Of a stretch of DNA of 64,000 bases, positions 20,959 through 33,420 are shown one piece after another. The first letter of the stretch is position 1; each line of letters starts with the position of its first letter. Origin of the DNA: Gigaspora rosea (taxonomy: Eukaryota > Glomeromycota > Glomeromycetes > Diversisporales > Gigasporaceae); contig QKWP01000437.1 in the NCBI GenBank assembly GCA_003550325.1, positions 20,452-84,451 of the forward strand, in the 5' to 3' direction. Both the position numbers and the translations under genes were made by a program. The notes under the pieces are model-generated. The model had not been told where the DNA came from. It searched no databases and worked only from the letters and a program-made list of their open reading frames with translations.

Positions 20959-23900
20959 TGGATACAACGGATATAATAGAAGAAAATATTAATAATCAAT
21001 TAGTAGAAGTAGAAGAAGAAGAAAAAGTAATAGAAATAAATTGCTTATTCAAAAATTTAGTAGAAAATATAAAAATACAGACCTTCAATTAATTGAATGT
21101 GAAACCAAAAAAAAGCAAAAAATACGTGGTATCAAAAGTTATTCAAAAAAATAAATATTTTAGTTGAATATTATTCTGAATTAGAAAACTTTCTTGGATC
21201 TTTAAATGATTATGTTATATGTGAAAAGCATTATAATCAAGTTATTAGAAATGATAATTTTATTGAAAAATTACAAAATAATTTAAAGTTTTCAACTTCT
21301 ATAAATGAAGATTATAATAATTTTAAAAAACAATTAGAAAAAATTACAAATCAATTAAATGAATCTAAACAACAAAATTTATTTTATATAAATTTAATTA
21401 AAGAATTAGAAATTAAAAATAATAAATTAGAAGCTATAAATAATGAATTAGAAATTAAAAATAATGAATTAAAAGCTAAAAATAATGAATTAGAAGCTAC
21501 CAATAATGAATTAGAAGTTGAATATAATGAATTAACAGCTGAAAATTATAATAATTTTAAAAAGCAACTAAATATAACTGTAAATCAATTAAATGAATCT
21601 GAACAACAAAGATTAGTTTATATAAATTTAATAAAGGATTTAGAAACAAAAAATAAAAAATTAGAAACTAAAAAAATAATGAATTAATAATTAAAAATAA
21701 TCAATTAAAAGAAACAATTAATTTTAATCTTAATAATCAACAAATTCATATTAGATATATTAAAGAAATAGCTGAAAAAAAGAAAAAATTTTTATAATGA
21801 TTTGCTAAATTTAATAAATGATCAAGAAAGATTTAGTTTAGAAAATTTATTATCATATTCACCTTTAGAATGGCTTATTAAACGTAATCCAGTTATAGTT
21901 GAATTTATAAAAACAATAAGGATGGTGATATATATTACGTAATATAATTTTACTATACCCCTACCCTTCTCCCCCTACATAAGAGAAATTTGATTGGCTA
22001 TTAGGAACTTCTATATTTAACGTTAGATTTTAGAGACCCCCTCTCCTCCCCTAAAATATTACGTAATATCTGTCACCACCCTAACATATAATGAAAATGA
22101 AAATCAATATATAGGTGAAAAACTATTTAAATGTACTATTGCAGTTGATGCTATTTATGAAACAAGAAATTTAAAATATGTTTCAGCAATTAATTTGGCA
22201 GCTTCAGCAATTAATTTGGCAGCTTCAGCAATTAAATATTTATTTGCAAGATCTAAATCTATTATTGATATTGATAATTATATTATAAGTTCTAGAAGTT
22301 ATACAAAATTTATTAATTGGTTAGCAAATTTAACTAGTAATCAAGTATTATTTCCTGAAGGTCTTGTATTTTTAGCTTTTAATAATGAGCAAAAAGGACA
22401 AAAAAATTATTTAGACCGTGGATATAACACAGTTATATTTTATACAGTTACAAGTTTTGCAGCATTTCAATATGATCAAAATAATAATATACAATTTAAT
22501 CAAGATCCTTGGTTATATTCTGAACTTACTCAAGAACAATATAAAAGTTTATTTTATTTAACTATAGAAATGAAAAATGAAATTAATCAAGAACTTTATA
22601 ACTATTTACAAATAATTATAAATGAACTTGTTGATGAAAAAAATCAAACAAATAGTTTAATAAATAAATTAATAAATAATAATGAACAAATTGGATTTAT
22701 TAAAAAATGTTTAGTTTGTCACACTTCTAATATTAATAACAAAAAACAATTATGCCCTAATTGTAATACAAAATTACCAACTATTAATGAATTAAAACAA
22801 TTAAATAAACCATTAGAAATAGAAAATACTGCTGAACAATCTTATAAATTTAATTCATATATTTTAGAAGAATCAGACAAACAACTATTTTTAAAAAATA
22901 AAAATAATATACCAGAAATATTTATTCCTGATCCAAAAAATATTAATCCAAATTCAATTGCAAATCTTAAAAAAATTCTTGATCATATTGAAGAAATATC
23001 TGGAATTAAAGAAAATAAGTGTAAATGGATTGTAGTTGTATGTAATGGAATACCATATCAATGAATTCAAAAAATAAAAAAGATTATCCATGGCTTATTT
23101 TAATACCTGGAGCACTTCATGAAGAAATGAATATGTTAAAAGCATTTGTTGAATTAAATTGGGATATTGATATTAAAAATTTTGCTCAAAATCAAGGATA
23201 TCAATCAGAAAAGCAACTTCAATATTTTAAAAAATGTTCAGATAATTACAAATCATGGGATTCAATATGTAACATTATAGACATGCAATGAGTTTAGAAT
23301 TAGTATGGCAATATATTGCTCAAGAAAATACTCCATCTGTTGAAGGATATTTAAATTGGGCTAAAAATCAAACTAGTTCTTTATTTAAATTAAAATATGA
23401 ACAAATATTTTATTATTTGCAATCAATTATTAATTTTCGTACTGGAGTTCGTACAAATAGATCTTTATTAAGAATTGAAGCAAGAAGAGTATTTTCACCT
23501 ATTTGGTCAGCTCGAAGACATCCAATTTATTAATTAATTGAAGCAACTGATGAAGAACAAATGCTTAAATTAAAGCCTGAAATTTACAATTTAATTCAAG
23601 AAAAAATAGTAATTTCTAGATCAGGATTTTCAGATCAATATCAAGGTCTTGATGCAGTACTTGAAGAAATAAATAAAGCTCTTAAATCTTTAATTCCTCC
23701 TATTACTTCACAAAGGCATTAGGAAATTGCATCTTGTAATTGTATAAAATTTATAAAATTATATAATAATTTTTTTAATTTAATAGAATATCATGAAAAT
23801 GATTTTCACAAAAAGCATACTCGACCAGATTTTGCACTTGAATCTTGTAAATTTAAAGCACATATAAGAAAACCAATTTTTTAAATCCTAATAATAATAC

Positions 23901-24269
23901 TTTTCAAAATGTTAATAGTGAATAGAAATTAAGTGAAGAAATGAAAAAATTTAGTGAACTTGCACAAATAAAGAGGATTGAATTTATACAAAAAATATTA
24001 ATTGAAAAAAATCTACAAAAAATTGTCATCCAATTCCTATTACAATAGAAGAAGCAGATTTTCAAAAATCTGAAAATTCTTTGCAAAAACAAGAAATTTT
24101 ATCAATAATTAATTCTTTACTTCCATATTTAAATGATATAGACCGTTTAAAATTTAAAAATTTATCAAATTTATCTTGTAATAATTTATTAATAATTCTT
24201 CAAGATATTAAAAATATTTTAGCTGAAAATAATATTAATTTAATGAAGAAATATAAAAATTTAATATAA
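20959..24269 (+). pseudogene. unrecognised coiled-coil / zinc-ribbon gene, decayed
   Basis: Starts at ATG 20,959 (MDTTDIIEENINNQL). It breaks near 21,090, then runs as a long coiled coil at about 21,140-21,660, built from repeats such as LEATNNELEVEYNE. After a shift a MITE (21,920-22,081) interrupts the frame. Downstream 22,085-23,064 encodes a globular part with a 21-bp tandem duplication (INLAASA twice, 22,186-22,240), KSIIDIDNYI, and a four-cysteine ribbon (CLVCHTS...LCPNCN). Frames then change at 23,061 and 23,288 with overlapping TGA/ATG, but the protein context continues: PGALHEEMNMLKAF, NYKSWDSICNI, EGYLNWAKNQTSSL, NFRTGVRTNR, FSPIWSARRHP. It goes on past a TAA at 23,531 to QYQGLDAVLEEINKALKSL and a C-terminal helical part ending at 24,269. 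The end-to-start overlaps are frameshifts in one former protein, not an operon. I do not recognise a named family; it resembles large multi-copy Glomeromycota proteins. Confidence 0.6.
21920..22081. mobile_element. PIF/Harbinger-like MITE, TAA duplication
   Basis: The left end is GGATGGTGATATATATTACG and the right complement GGGTGGTGACAGATATTACG, both continuing TAATAT. TAA stands on both sides (21,917-21,919 and 22,082-22,084), the 3-bp TWA type known for PIF/Harbinger. Removing the element and one TAA joins the host coding frame (EFIKTI to TYNENENQYIG). Confidence 0.75.
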
Positions 24270-26584
24270 ATACTATATATTTCTTTAATTATAAACTATT
24301 ATATAATTATTATTATTGTAACAATTATAATTATTAAATAAAAAATAATATAAAATAATTACAAATAACTTCTATATATCTACAAAATAATTATATTTTA
24401 TTTTATTTTAATACAAAATTAATAATACAAAAAAAAAAAATAAAAAAAATAATTATATTTTATTTTATTTTAATACAAAATTAATAATACAGTAAATTTT
24501 ATAGTTTTAATAAAACTAAAAAAATATTAATATAGTAAATCTATAAATTATAGCTATAATACAGTAATATATATACTTATTTTATTATAACAGGACCAAG
24601 GTAATTTTCCTCTAAAATTGTTTTTAAACAGATTTAATATTTTAAGTTTAAACTCTGTTTAGCAAAATTTAAATACTATTTAAGTGAACTTCTATCTTTG
24701 GTCAATTCTTGCTCTTATTTCTTCACTCTGTAAAGTAATAATACTAAAAACTAGAAACTGATATAAGTCTGGAGTGCTAATTTTTAAATTAAAGTTTATT
24801 TTAAAATTTTTATAAATAAATATATATATATATACTGTAATATTTATTATTATTCTATTAATATATATAATAAAATTAAATTTTAAACCAAGATTTAATT
24901 TTTATACTTATTTTATATTATATTTAAAAAGTTATATATATATTTATATTATAAATATAGAACTAATATTAAATATATTATTTTATTAAGTTTTAAATTG
25001 AATTGTTTTCAATTTTTATATACTAATTCTAACTCTTTGTCTAACAACATACCATATCTAACTAGGGTGGAACATCAACTAAGAAATCAAAACTATGTTA
25101 GATAAATATAGCATTTTTTATATCTGAAGTCACATCATTGTAGCTTATTAAAAATTATAAGACACATTATGTTTTTTAAACCTTAAGCCCATTATTTTTA
25201 ATAATAAACACAGCTTTATATTTTTTTATACATGTATCTAAAAACAAGTGAAAATTTATTGAAAATTTAGATATTTAAATATTTAATATAAAATGATTAT
25301 ATATTTAGAATCGATTTTAAATCTAAAATTTATTCAAATATTTTTCATTTGTAAAAACGAATAAAACAATTATACAGAAATGTGAATCGATTCTAATTCA
25401 ATTAACAATTAAACAATTATTATAGAATTGATTCACAGCCCTACTTCGAACTGGCTCTAAAGAATATTTTTTATTCAAAAAACAAAAAATAAGTATAATA
25501 TTCATGTAAATCATTTAAAATTTTGCTCTTTTTTTATAATTAAACAATATAAAAATGATATTCAATTTATTATATTAATTTCGCTAATAAAAATGATTGA
25601 TTACATAGTTGATGTTCCACCCTAAAATCTAACCCTAACTCTTATTCTATTTCTAACCCTAATATCACTTTTAACCAGACCCGATCTCTAATACTAACTC
25701 TAACCTTATTTCTATTACTATTACAACAGATCAGCATAATACTTGCTGCTATTATATATTACCCTTTAATCATTTCATTCACGTTATCAGCTTACAAATA
25801 TAAGAATCATTTTGATTGTAAGTATAAAAATTATTTATTACAGTATTAGTCAACAAATTAACAAGTCATAAACATAATAATTACCTAATTTTACAAATTA
25901 ATACGGTTATGGCACATGCCATATTTTTTACCATAATTGCGTTTGAGCCATAAAACCCTAATGCTATAACATCGTAAATTCGTACTTTTCTTTAATTCCA
26001 TTTTTCACTTAAGGTATACCTAACAGTTGTAATTATTAGATAGTGGATCACTTTTCCGAAGAAAGTTAGGTCTCGAAGTATGTGGTAAGAGGGTGACAAT
26101 AATTGCAGGATCGGGTGAAAGAGAAAGGTTAGAGTGATCAAAAAAAAATTTAAAAAAAAAAATAATAATAATACTTTAGCGAATTGATTTAATTGACTAT
26201 CCGAGTTCGGTCGGGTAATTATACCAAAATTACATATGTTGGGAATTAATTAAGACCAATTAAGATTAATTAAGAATCAGGATGAAAAATAAGAAAAGTC
26301 AAATACCTTGTGATCGATTCATTATGTAATTAAGGTTGAGTTAAATATTGTAAGTAAGTTATGATATAAATTTAAGTCAAAAGTATGTATATAATAAAGT
26401 TAAACAATAAAGGAATTAGTTACTTTCTCTCGCACTTAACAAAAAAAAAAAAAAAAATTACCTTATTCGATGTGTTGCTTACTTCGCCAGTCAACAGGAC
26501 CATGAGGATAGACAGAAAAAATTATGTTTGCAAGCTTTTTGCTAATAAGGAAAAAGAGTTGCAGATTCTTTTTTAGAAAATTTA
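24270..26584. other. intergenic AT-rich, no gene
   Basis: A block of about 45 bp (AATTATATTTTATTTTATTT..) is duplicated at 24,387 and 24,450. At about 24,744 an AACTAGAAACTG..AGTCTGGAGT block resembles 8,998-9,034. The large MITE is listed separately. At 25,640-25,990 short C/T-rich imperfect CCCTAA motifs occur. No ORF is supported. Confidence 0.4.
25065..25622. mobile_element. MITE with GGGTGGAACATCAACTA ends
   Basis: Left GGGTGGAACATCAACTA and right TAGTTGATGTTCCACCC are perfect 17-bp inverted repeats, flanked by TA on both sides (25,063-25,064 and 25,623-25,624). 558 bp, no ORF. The TA duplication suggests a Tc1/mariner-type origin. Confidence 0.6.
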
Positions 26585-26702
26585 TTAGCTATCTTGTTCT
26601 TCTTTCTCGAAACTTGCTCTGTTTCGCTTCTCTTTTCGTTTAATTGCATACCACATAAATAAACAAAGAGCTAAAATTGCTAAGCCACCAAGGTGTATCG
26701 CT
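26585..26702 (-). pseudogene. fragment: single transmembrane tail
   Basis: The minus strand encodes AIHLGGLAILALCLFMWYAI followed by a basic tail (KREKRNRASFEKEEQDS) and a stop: a single membrane span with a positively charged inner side. No upstream part of the protein was found. This may be the C-terminal exon of a cell-surface (for example Kelch-type) protein or a remnant. Confidence 0.4.
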
Positions 26703-26859
26703 TACTTTGGATTAAAGTATTGCAATTATTACACTTTGTCAAGTGCCTTCTTTATCTAAAGGATTGACAAAATTAAACTCGGAAGTTCTTCCTGATCTAA
26801 AGGCCTTGGACTAAAAATAATTTTCATACTGAATATGCCAATGGTGTGGAATAGACAGA

Positions 26860-27101
26860 GCCAGCCTAGACTGAATGAAAGTCAAATTAGACCAGTTGGA
26901 AAAAGAAAAGAAACAGACGGAAGCAGAGAGATATAGCCAAACCTGATTTGAACACGGCAAATAAAAAGATATCTACATTAGAGACAGAAAAGACCCAATT
27001 AACAAATAATCTGAACTCTGCTAATTCCAAAATAACAACCTTGGAAGCAGAAAAACAACAATTAACCCAAGATTTACACATGCTTCGAATACTTCTTTAA
27101 T
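26860..27101 (+). pseudogene. coiled-coil gene fragment
   Basis: Two frames joined by one shift near 26,930 encode a regular heptad coil: LDQLEKEKKQTEAER, then KKISTLETEKTQLTNNLNSA and SKITTLEAEKQQLTQDL. It stops at about 27,101. No start or globular domain was found, so this is a remnant or an exon of an unidentified coiled-coil gene. Confidence 0.45.
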
Positions 27102-27423
27102 ATCTCTGGCTAATTGGATACTGTCTACAGTACCAATTTCTGTTTTGGTTTTAGTATCACCTTCGCCCTGCATTGCGCTTTTGGCTGGTTAGATTAATAG
27201 TCAAACAGTGCAGTGACAGATAGTTTGCATGTTCTTACAAAATTAAAAATTAAACTAATTACTATCAGCTTTCATTCGTGAGTTGCTATAAAAAAGTCCA
27301 CACAGAACTGCGGTATGTTGTGAGTTAGTTTATATTCTATTTCCCAAAAAAATTCAGCCACAAGGCCTATATGTTATTGTGAAAACGACTTAGCTGTATT
27401 GGAATTATTGATTCTATCGCGAT

Positions 27424-27660
27424 TTGCTGGAAAATTCAGTTGCTAAACTTATTCGCGATTTACTGCATCAAAAACACTCAGTATTACAAACGCCAGCACC
27501 AGTAATCTCTAAAGACTACATCAGTAAACGGACAACGACACTAATGAATGATGATACCACACACAACAACATTAAGAAACAATGTCAAGTCACTAAAAAA
27601 CAACTGAAAAGTTTTTTTTTATATTACCATTATACGTTAATCCTAGTATATAAACTATAA
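27424..27660 (+). CDS. hypothetical short ORF, doubtful
   Basis: 78 codons (LENSVAKLIRDLLHQKHSVL at the start) with mixed composition in its first 60 residues, unlike AT-run noise. It has no recognised domain, no neighbours in phase, and a track-like start that is TTG rather than ATG. It may be a fragment of a gene or chance. Confidence 0.2.
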   Translation: MLENSVAKLIRDLLHQKHSVLQTPAPVISKDYISKRTTTLMNDDTTHNNIKKQCQVTKKQLKSFFLYYHYTLILVYKL

Positions 27661-27691
27661 AGCACTCAACTTCTTCCTTTGCTTATCAAGT

Positions 27692-27990
27692 AACCACCTT
27701 ATAAATCGTCGTGGGATCAGGGCAGATTCCGAAATTGCATCTTAAAAATAATGTATTTAGTTATTTTTCATAAAAAAAATTTTTTTACATATAATGACTT
27801 GTACAAGATTTTAACTTATAGGTTTAACAAGAATGTGCTCACCTCGTAGAAACTACCTTATAAAATGTCACGGGATCAGGTGGGATCCTGAATCTATATA
27901 TTTAAAATAATGTACTTAAGTTATCTTTTTTTTGGGTCAAAAAAATTTTTTTTATGTAACGGTTGTACAAGGTTTTTAATATATATAGAT
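27692..27990. repeat. tandem pair of about 150-bp direct repeats
   Basis: Copy one (about 27,692-27,835) and copy two (27,845-27,990) share the order ACCTTATAAA..GTCGTGGGATCAGG, GATTCC/GATCCTGAA, TAATGTA(T/C)TTA, AAAAAAATTTTTTT, GTACAAG. Adjacent duplication of an unknown element. Confidence 0.55.
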
Positions 27991-28082
27991 ATAGAAAATC
28001 GAATTTATTCTAGAAAATTCATCTATGTATTGTCGATCGATTTCATATTTGGTAATTTCTGAAACTGTATTAGACTTCTATG

Positions 28083-29661
28083 TAGTGTTCTGACCTGGGT
28101 TGGGTGACCAGTACGGGTTACCCGACCCGATGGGTCATGGGTCAAATTTTGTTCTAACCCAGGTCAAACGGGTTAGAATTAATATGATAAAAAAATTTTT
28201 TTTAACCGTTTTTTATACCAGGAGTGACTGCAGATTTTCTCTTTTATATATGTACATACGTACATGCCTTGCTGTCATGCCTTTAATGTAACTTTTAATA
28301 ACTAGACTTGCTCTGACCCGAGTTCGGTTGTATAAACAGCTTGTGCGTTATCAAGTATGTATGTATATATGCATGTATTAATTTTTTTTCTTTTTTATAA
28401 ATATATTTAATATACAATAAAAAAGAATTTTTTTTTAGCATTTATTCTATCTTGATAAAAATTCTGGCGTAATCTGCTAGTATTAAGATGCATATCTCAT
28501 TCGGTTCTTGTTAATTGGTGTCAAGCTTGTTCTTAGGTACACTCATTTTACAATTACCTAAAATAGAGAAAATTCTTTGACAAACTACCGCTACCACTAT
28601 GCCATTCTCAAATTTTATTTATTGTTTCCTTAAATCATACCACTGGATTTGGGCTTGGTTATATTAGAGATCCTAATTCAAATTTTGAAAATATTAACGT
28701 TAACGTTAGATTTATACGAATTGTGTATATACAGGTCTTTTAGAAGAGATAAATTATATAACAAAGAATTTAATGATAAATGCTATTATGAGCACCTGAA
28801 TTGTACTTATCTGATATCGATATATGCTAAAGTAGAAATACACTGAATATTGGAAATAATTGTGTGCAATTGCACTTTACCTTATTTAATTTCATACATA
28901 TAATTGTTGGCATTGAGTTAAAATTGAACCTTGCTTTCTTTGTAAATATTCGTATTAACCTACGGTCATATAAAACAAAGTATATTGGTAAGAAATTTGC
29001 TGATTCAATACATGTTTTTTCTGGCTGCTACATGGGCACCCCGTATCATGGATTACTTGGTTTGTAGTAGTAGTGATTTATCTTAAATCAAAGTTTAATA
29101 CTATAATCGTGTGCATGGTTTATTTTATTATTATGGGTTATGATTAATGTATGAGGCTTAGGTATTTTAATGTATTATTAGCTTATTAAAAAATTTTATA
29201 TATGCTAACTTGGAATATTCAAAGAAGTCATGTGCAGAAAAATAATTAATCTCCGTAAACTATTAGTAATAACTTCATATCCTTTTTTTTTAAATTTAAT
29301 TTTGATCTTTGATTAAACTGGTTTGCGCAATGATATCGCGCAGCTATCTAGTAGTTTTAAATTTTTTTTAAAAAAAAGACTACTATATAAATTCGAATTT
29401 ATTAATATTACTGTATCGTTATACAACTTTATCAGTCTTTTCAATTAGGGAGACAATCAAATTCTATGAATTCTATAAATTTTGCATATTAAAAACAATG
29501 ATAATATGCAGGATTCATAGTATTCACATGATTTGATTGTCTTCTTAATTTAAAAGTGAGATTAACTTTAAGAAATTTTATGATTGTCCATATGACCTGT
29601 TGACCCGGGTCAAGTATCTGACCTGTCGAGTCACTATTATTTGACCCGGGTCAGAACACTA
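28083..29661. mobile_element. hAT-like element, 1.58 kb, 8-bp target duplication
   Basis: Ends are TAGTGTTCTGACCTGGGT (left) and ACCCGGGTCAGAACACTA (right). CTTCTATG stands exactly outside both (28,075-28,082 and 29,662-29,669). GGGT/ACCC and TGACCC motifs crowd both subterminal regions. No recognisable transposase lies inside. One short coding-like stretch at about 28,634-28,750 (TTGFGLGYIRDPNSNFENI) may be captured sequence. A foldback of 108 bp is nested near the right end. Confidence 0.75.
29443..29550. repeat. foldback nested in the hAT-like element
   Basis: Inverted arms of about 49 bp: left AATTAGGGAGACAATCAAAT and right complement AATTAAGAAGACAATCAAAT, with a small central loop between GCATATTA and TAATATGC. 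Confidence 0.6.
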
Positions 29662-29669
29662 CTTCTATG

Positions 29670-32024
29670 TACTAAATCTAGATATAAATTTCAAAATTTA
29701 CAATAACCAAATATAGGGGTTTTTTAGTATCTAGGCTGCCTACTATGAATAAATATATTTATGCTTTTTAAATTTTTCCTTCTAGTACAAATGCTCCACT
29801 ATGTACTAGACCCAGGGTCTAATATTAGGTTTTAATATTGGTGGGGTGTAAGAGACCCAGGCCTTTTATATGGCAGTTTATAGTAGTAATATGTTGCATT
29901 GGTCAATAAGCTTTGCAACAGAATGTTTTATATAAATTATAATAAATCTAACACAAACAACTCAATTGTATACTGTGGTCACCAAATAGTAAGTTCTGTA
30001 ATAAAGCTTTTATAATGTTTTGGTAGAAATTATAATTAATAATTATTGTATATATAATACTATTTAAAATTCTTTACAATAAAGAATTATAGAAACAATA
30101 ATAATTATAATACAACTTATTCAAATTTAACTATACTTTGAGTACTGTAATAGATAATAAGTTTCATAATAGAATTTTATAATAAGTTACTAATGATTTA
30201 AAAAAAATACACATAAAATAGATAGTGTGAAGCACCACTTATTGAACTAGGATGATTATAAAATAATATATAGTTGCATAGTAGCTAATAACTATATAAT
30301 ATCTATTAATCTAAATACAGTTAACTTTCTCTAAGTGCAAGTTAATATGCCAGAGAAATAACTTGCATTTAGAAAAAACTTGCAACTAAAAAAAATAAGA
30401 ATTATTTCTCTTTAAATGCAAGTTATTAAATGAAAAAATTTTGCATTTAGAAAAAAAACTGTAATTAAATAAATTAATTTTTATTGGTTAATAAAATATC
30501 TTGCAATTATAGAAATTAATTTTATAAAAAAAACTTGCACTTACAGAATAAGAATTTTATAAATCCCAACTTAGGCCAATACTATTTGATTGCATTTAGC
30601 ACTTAGAGTACATGCACTTAGAGAGAGTTGACTGTATTAAGTTAAAATTTGTGATAATATAATTTTTTAATTTTTTATACTTAATTAATAATATCTGGCA
30701 AATTTATTTTTTAAAATTCCAAAAGAATAAAATAGTTTAATTTATAAAACCTTTGATGCAACTAATAAATATTCAATCTTATAATATAGTTAATATTTCT
30801 ATTATAATAATAGTTAGAATATTTGTATCTAATTTATTTTTAAAGATTACTAATCAAATATTTATTTATATTTTCATTTAACTTTAATTAATTTTTATTT
30901 TTTTCTTTGAAACTATCTAAAATAATTAATAATCTATTTAATGATTTAATCTAATAGGCTTTAATATTATATTTAGCTAATAATCAATACTATTCAGCCT
31001 AATTTTAATTATTAATGGATAGGATTTAGGCGTACTAATAGTAGTACTTTGTGACACCATTTAAGGCCAATTATTGACTAATTTTAATAATAAAAAATCT
31101 ATTAAAATATTTTTGCAAGATACTTTGGGTAAATCGCATTATGTAAAAAATATCATAACTTTAAATAGTCTTTTAAATTTTTTAGAGACCTTTGAAACTT
31201 GGCTATTTTTAGTCGTTTTACTAGTAAATTTTACTTAAAATTTTATATTAAAAACTACGTTTAATTTTTTAAATTTTTAAACTTATATTACTCTTAATAT
31301 ATTAGCTTAAATGTTGATAAATTTCATAAATAAGAATAAAAGTTGGTTTTTAACAACTTCTGATAAATTTAAACAAAATTTATTTAATAAAATTTTTTTA
31401 AAATTATGGTTAAAAAACTAATGAGCCTATATGAAATACTAAAATAGTAATGATTTTTAACTAACAGCTTACAAACCTTTATAGTAGAAATAATATTTTT
31501 TATAATATAACTAATAATAAAACTTTTCATATAGTAAGCTATAAACATTTTTTATAAAATTTAAATTTAAATTTACTAATTCTATTAAAAAAATTTATAA
31601 AATATTTAGCATTTATAGTGTACTACACGTAGTACATTTGAAGCAACAAAAAATAGCAGTTACAAAGGAATTTTTTTTTAAACAAGTTTATTATTAATAT
31701 TAAAAAAAATTCTGCCAAACTAAACTATAGTATTGATCAGATTTTTGCATACAAAAATTATTTATATATATATTTTTCTAGATTTTTAACCTATTCTTTT
31801 AACTGTACTACCGGTAGTCTTTAGACCTAAATCCTATCCATTAAGATATAATTTAAACTATTACTATTTACAAATTACAAAATTGATAAAATAGATGTAT
31901 TTATAGTCAACATACCGGAGCTTTTAAAGTTCAGTAATTTCAAAAATAATTTGAACAGAACCAACTTGATATGAATCTAAATAAACAAATTATATTATTT
32001 TTAAATAAAAAATATAGTATAATT
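29670..32024. other. intergenic AT-rich, one MITE
   Basis: Apart from the MITE at 30,318-30,634 no gene is seen. At about 31,620-31,635 GTACTACACGTAGTAC and near 31,807 GTACTACCGGTAGTC are short palindromes of unknown meaning. Confidence 0.45.
30318..30634. mobile_element. Tc1/pogo-type MITE
   Basis: The left end is CAGTTAACTTTCTCTAAGTG and the right complement CAGTCAACTCTCTCTAAGTG. TA stands on both sides. The interior repeats AAGTGCAAGTT/AACTTGCAT motifs in both orientations. 317 bp, no ORF. Confidence 0.65.
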
Positions 32025-33414
32025 TTAATATATTAGTTGAAAATAAATACTTTTAATTGCCTTTGAAATTAATTTTGTGCTAATAATTTTGCTAGTGTAC
32101 ATTTCATCTGGATGCTTTGATAATGGCAATGATTTAATAACTTTATCTGCATCTAAAAATTGCTTTTTAAGTTCATTATCATCTGAACTTGCTATCTTTT
32201 TAAGCCAACGATTTATTGTTGTATTAATTTTATAGGCATCAGGTCGTTTTTGTAGATCTGAATCCATGCATTTCTTAGCCAATTCAATATAGCATTTAGG
32301 AGTTCCAGGTGCAAACCCTGGTCGCAAACCTTTGTAAATCTTGGCTGCAAGTTCTATATCAAACTTAAAACCATCAAAAGGCCTTTGTCCACTTGTTATT
32401 TCTGTCATAATAATACCTAATCCATAAATATCTGCTGCTTGTGTAAACTGCTGTTCACCTAATAAAACTTCTGGTGCAACATAGGGCATAACTCCATAAA
32501 TATCTCCTTCTAATACTTGTTCATCTTTTTTTCTAGACAATCCCAGATCTGCGATATAAGATTGTTGGTCTTGCAAAATATTGCCACTATGAAAATCAGC
32601 ATGAATGTATCCTGCATATTTGTGGATAGTCATTAACTCATTTGAAATGGTTTTAAGTATTTCCAATTTAGCCTGCCATGTAAGTTTAAGAAAATTTGTT
32701 TTTAAATATTTATAAAGACTTCCGTGCTTAGCATACTGAAATACTATCAAATATTCTTTTGTTTCTGAATTTTGAGTTATTCCATATATTGCGAGTTTAC
32801 TAAAGCTTAATTTACATGTCATAAGACTTTTGAACTTGGGAAGGTTGAATTAGTTTATTGGTTATTAGATAAATTATTGTCACGGATTGCGTGAAATTAG
32901 ATCATCGTGAAATTAATATTAAAATTAATACACGTGATTTGTTAGTGTTAGGTGACAACCAATGGGATTGCAAGTTTTTATTTAGGTTCACGATGATCGT
33001 GGCAATTATTAAAGCAATAAACTTACTTCTTTTAAAAAATCATATTTGGTTTCCTTAGAACAGGTCAATGTCTTAAGCGCAACGATGCTGGATGATTCAC
33101 GCGTTCTTTTGTAAATACCATTATAACCGACATTTATTTTTTCAACTTTTCGTATGCCATCCAACCAGAGTGCTGAATATACTGAGCCAAATCCTCCTTT
33201 ACCAATTTCTTTAACTTCTGATAATCTGTCAAATGGAATCCATTCAATCACTTTTTCGTATTCCCAGGTTCTAATTAGGAATGTTTTCATGCAATTGTCA
33301 ATATTCATATTTCCACTTGTCCACCTCGTTGCTACGTCAGGGTCGCATGATAGACACCATGCGGGATTCGTGCTAGCTTCATTACAATGTGCACATTTTC
33401 CATATTTAGACTCC
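32025..33414 (-). CDS. protein kinase of the expanded fungal TKL-like family
   Basis: Two exons, 33,414-33,027 and 32,834-32,025, joined by an in-phase intron. The N-terminus has a Cys cluster (CAHCNEAST...WCLSC) and RWTSGN, then VIEWIPFDRL, the glycine loop IGKGGFGSVYSALW, the catalytic Lys in VALKTL and the helix-C Glu in FLKEF. The C-lobe has HADFHSGNIL, with catalytic Asp and Asn present but HAD instead of HRD, then ADLGLS (DLG for DFG) and VAPEVLL, followed by IYGLGIIMTEI. It ends after a charged tail at 32,025. Key residues for phosphotransfer are present. The reading frame is open. The exon carrying the first Met is uncertain: M at 33,308 would omit the Cys cluster, and the 5' splice phase matches the Sel1 exon upstream at 34,809-35,285. 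Confidence 0.75.
32872..33010. mobile_element. MITE inside the kinase intron
   Basis: Inverted ends AATTATTGTCACGGATTGCG and complement AATAATTGCCACGATCATCG, with a repeated ATCATCGTGAA(A/C) motif. It resembles the MITE at 55,987-56,213. It fills most of the kinase intron and leaves the splice sites free. Confidence 0.55.
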
Positions 33415-33420
33415 CTATAT

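Noticed and set aside
23061-23533. ATGA-type start/stop overlaps resembling a bacterial operon
   Set aside because: Protein context continues across the overlaps, introns and AT-rich fungal features surround it, so these are frameshifts in one decayed gene.
25621-25700. Telomere end
   Set aside because: CCCTAA motifs are scattered and degenerate, never in a long uninterrupted tract, and unique sequence continues on both sides.
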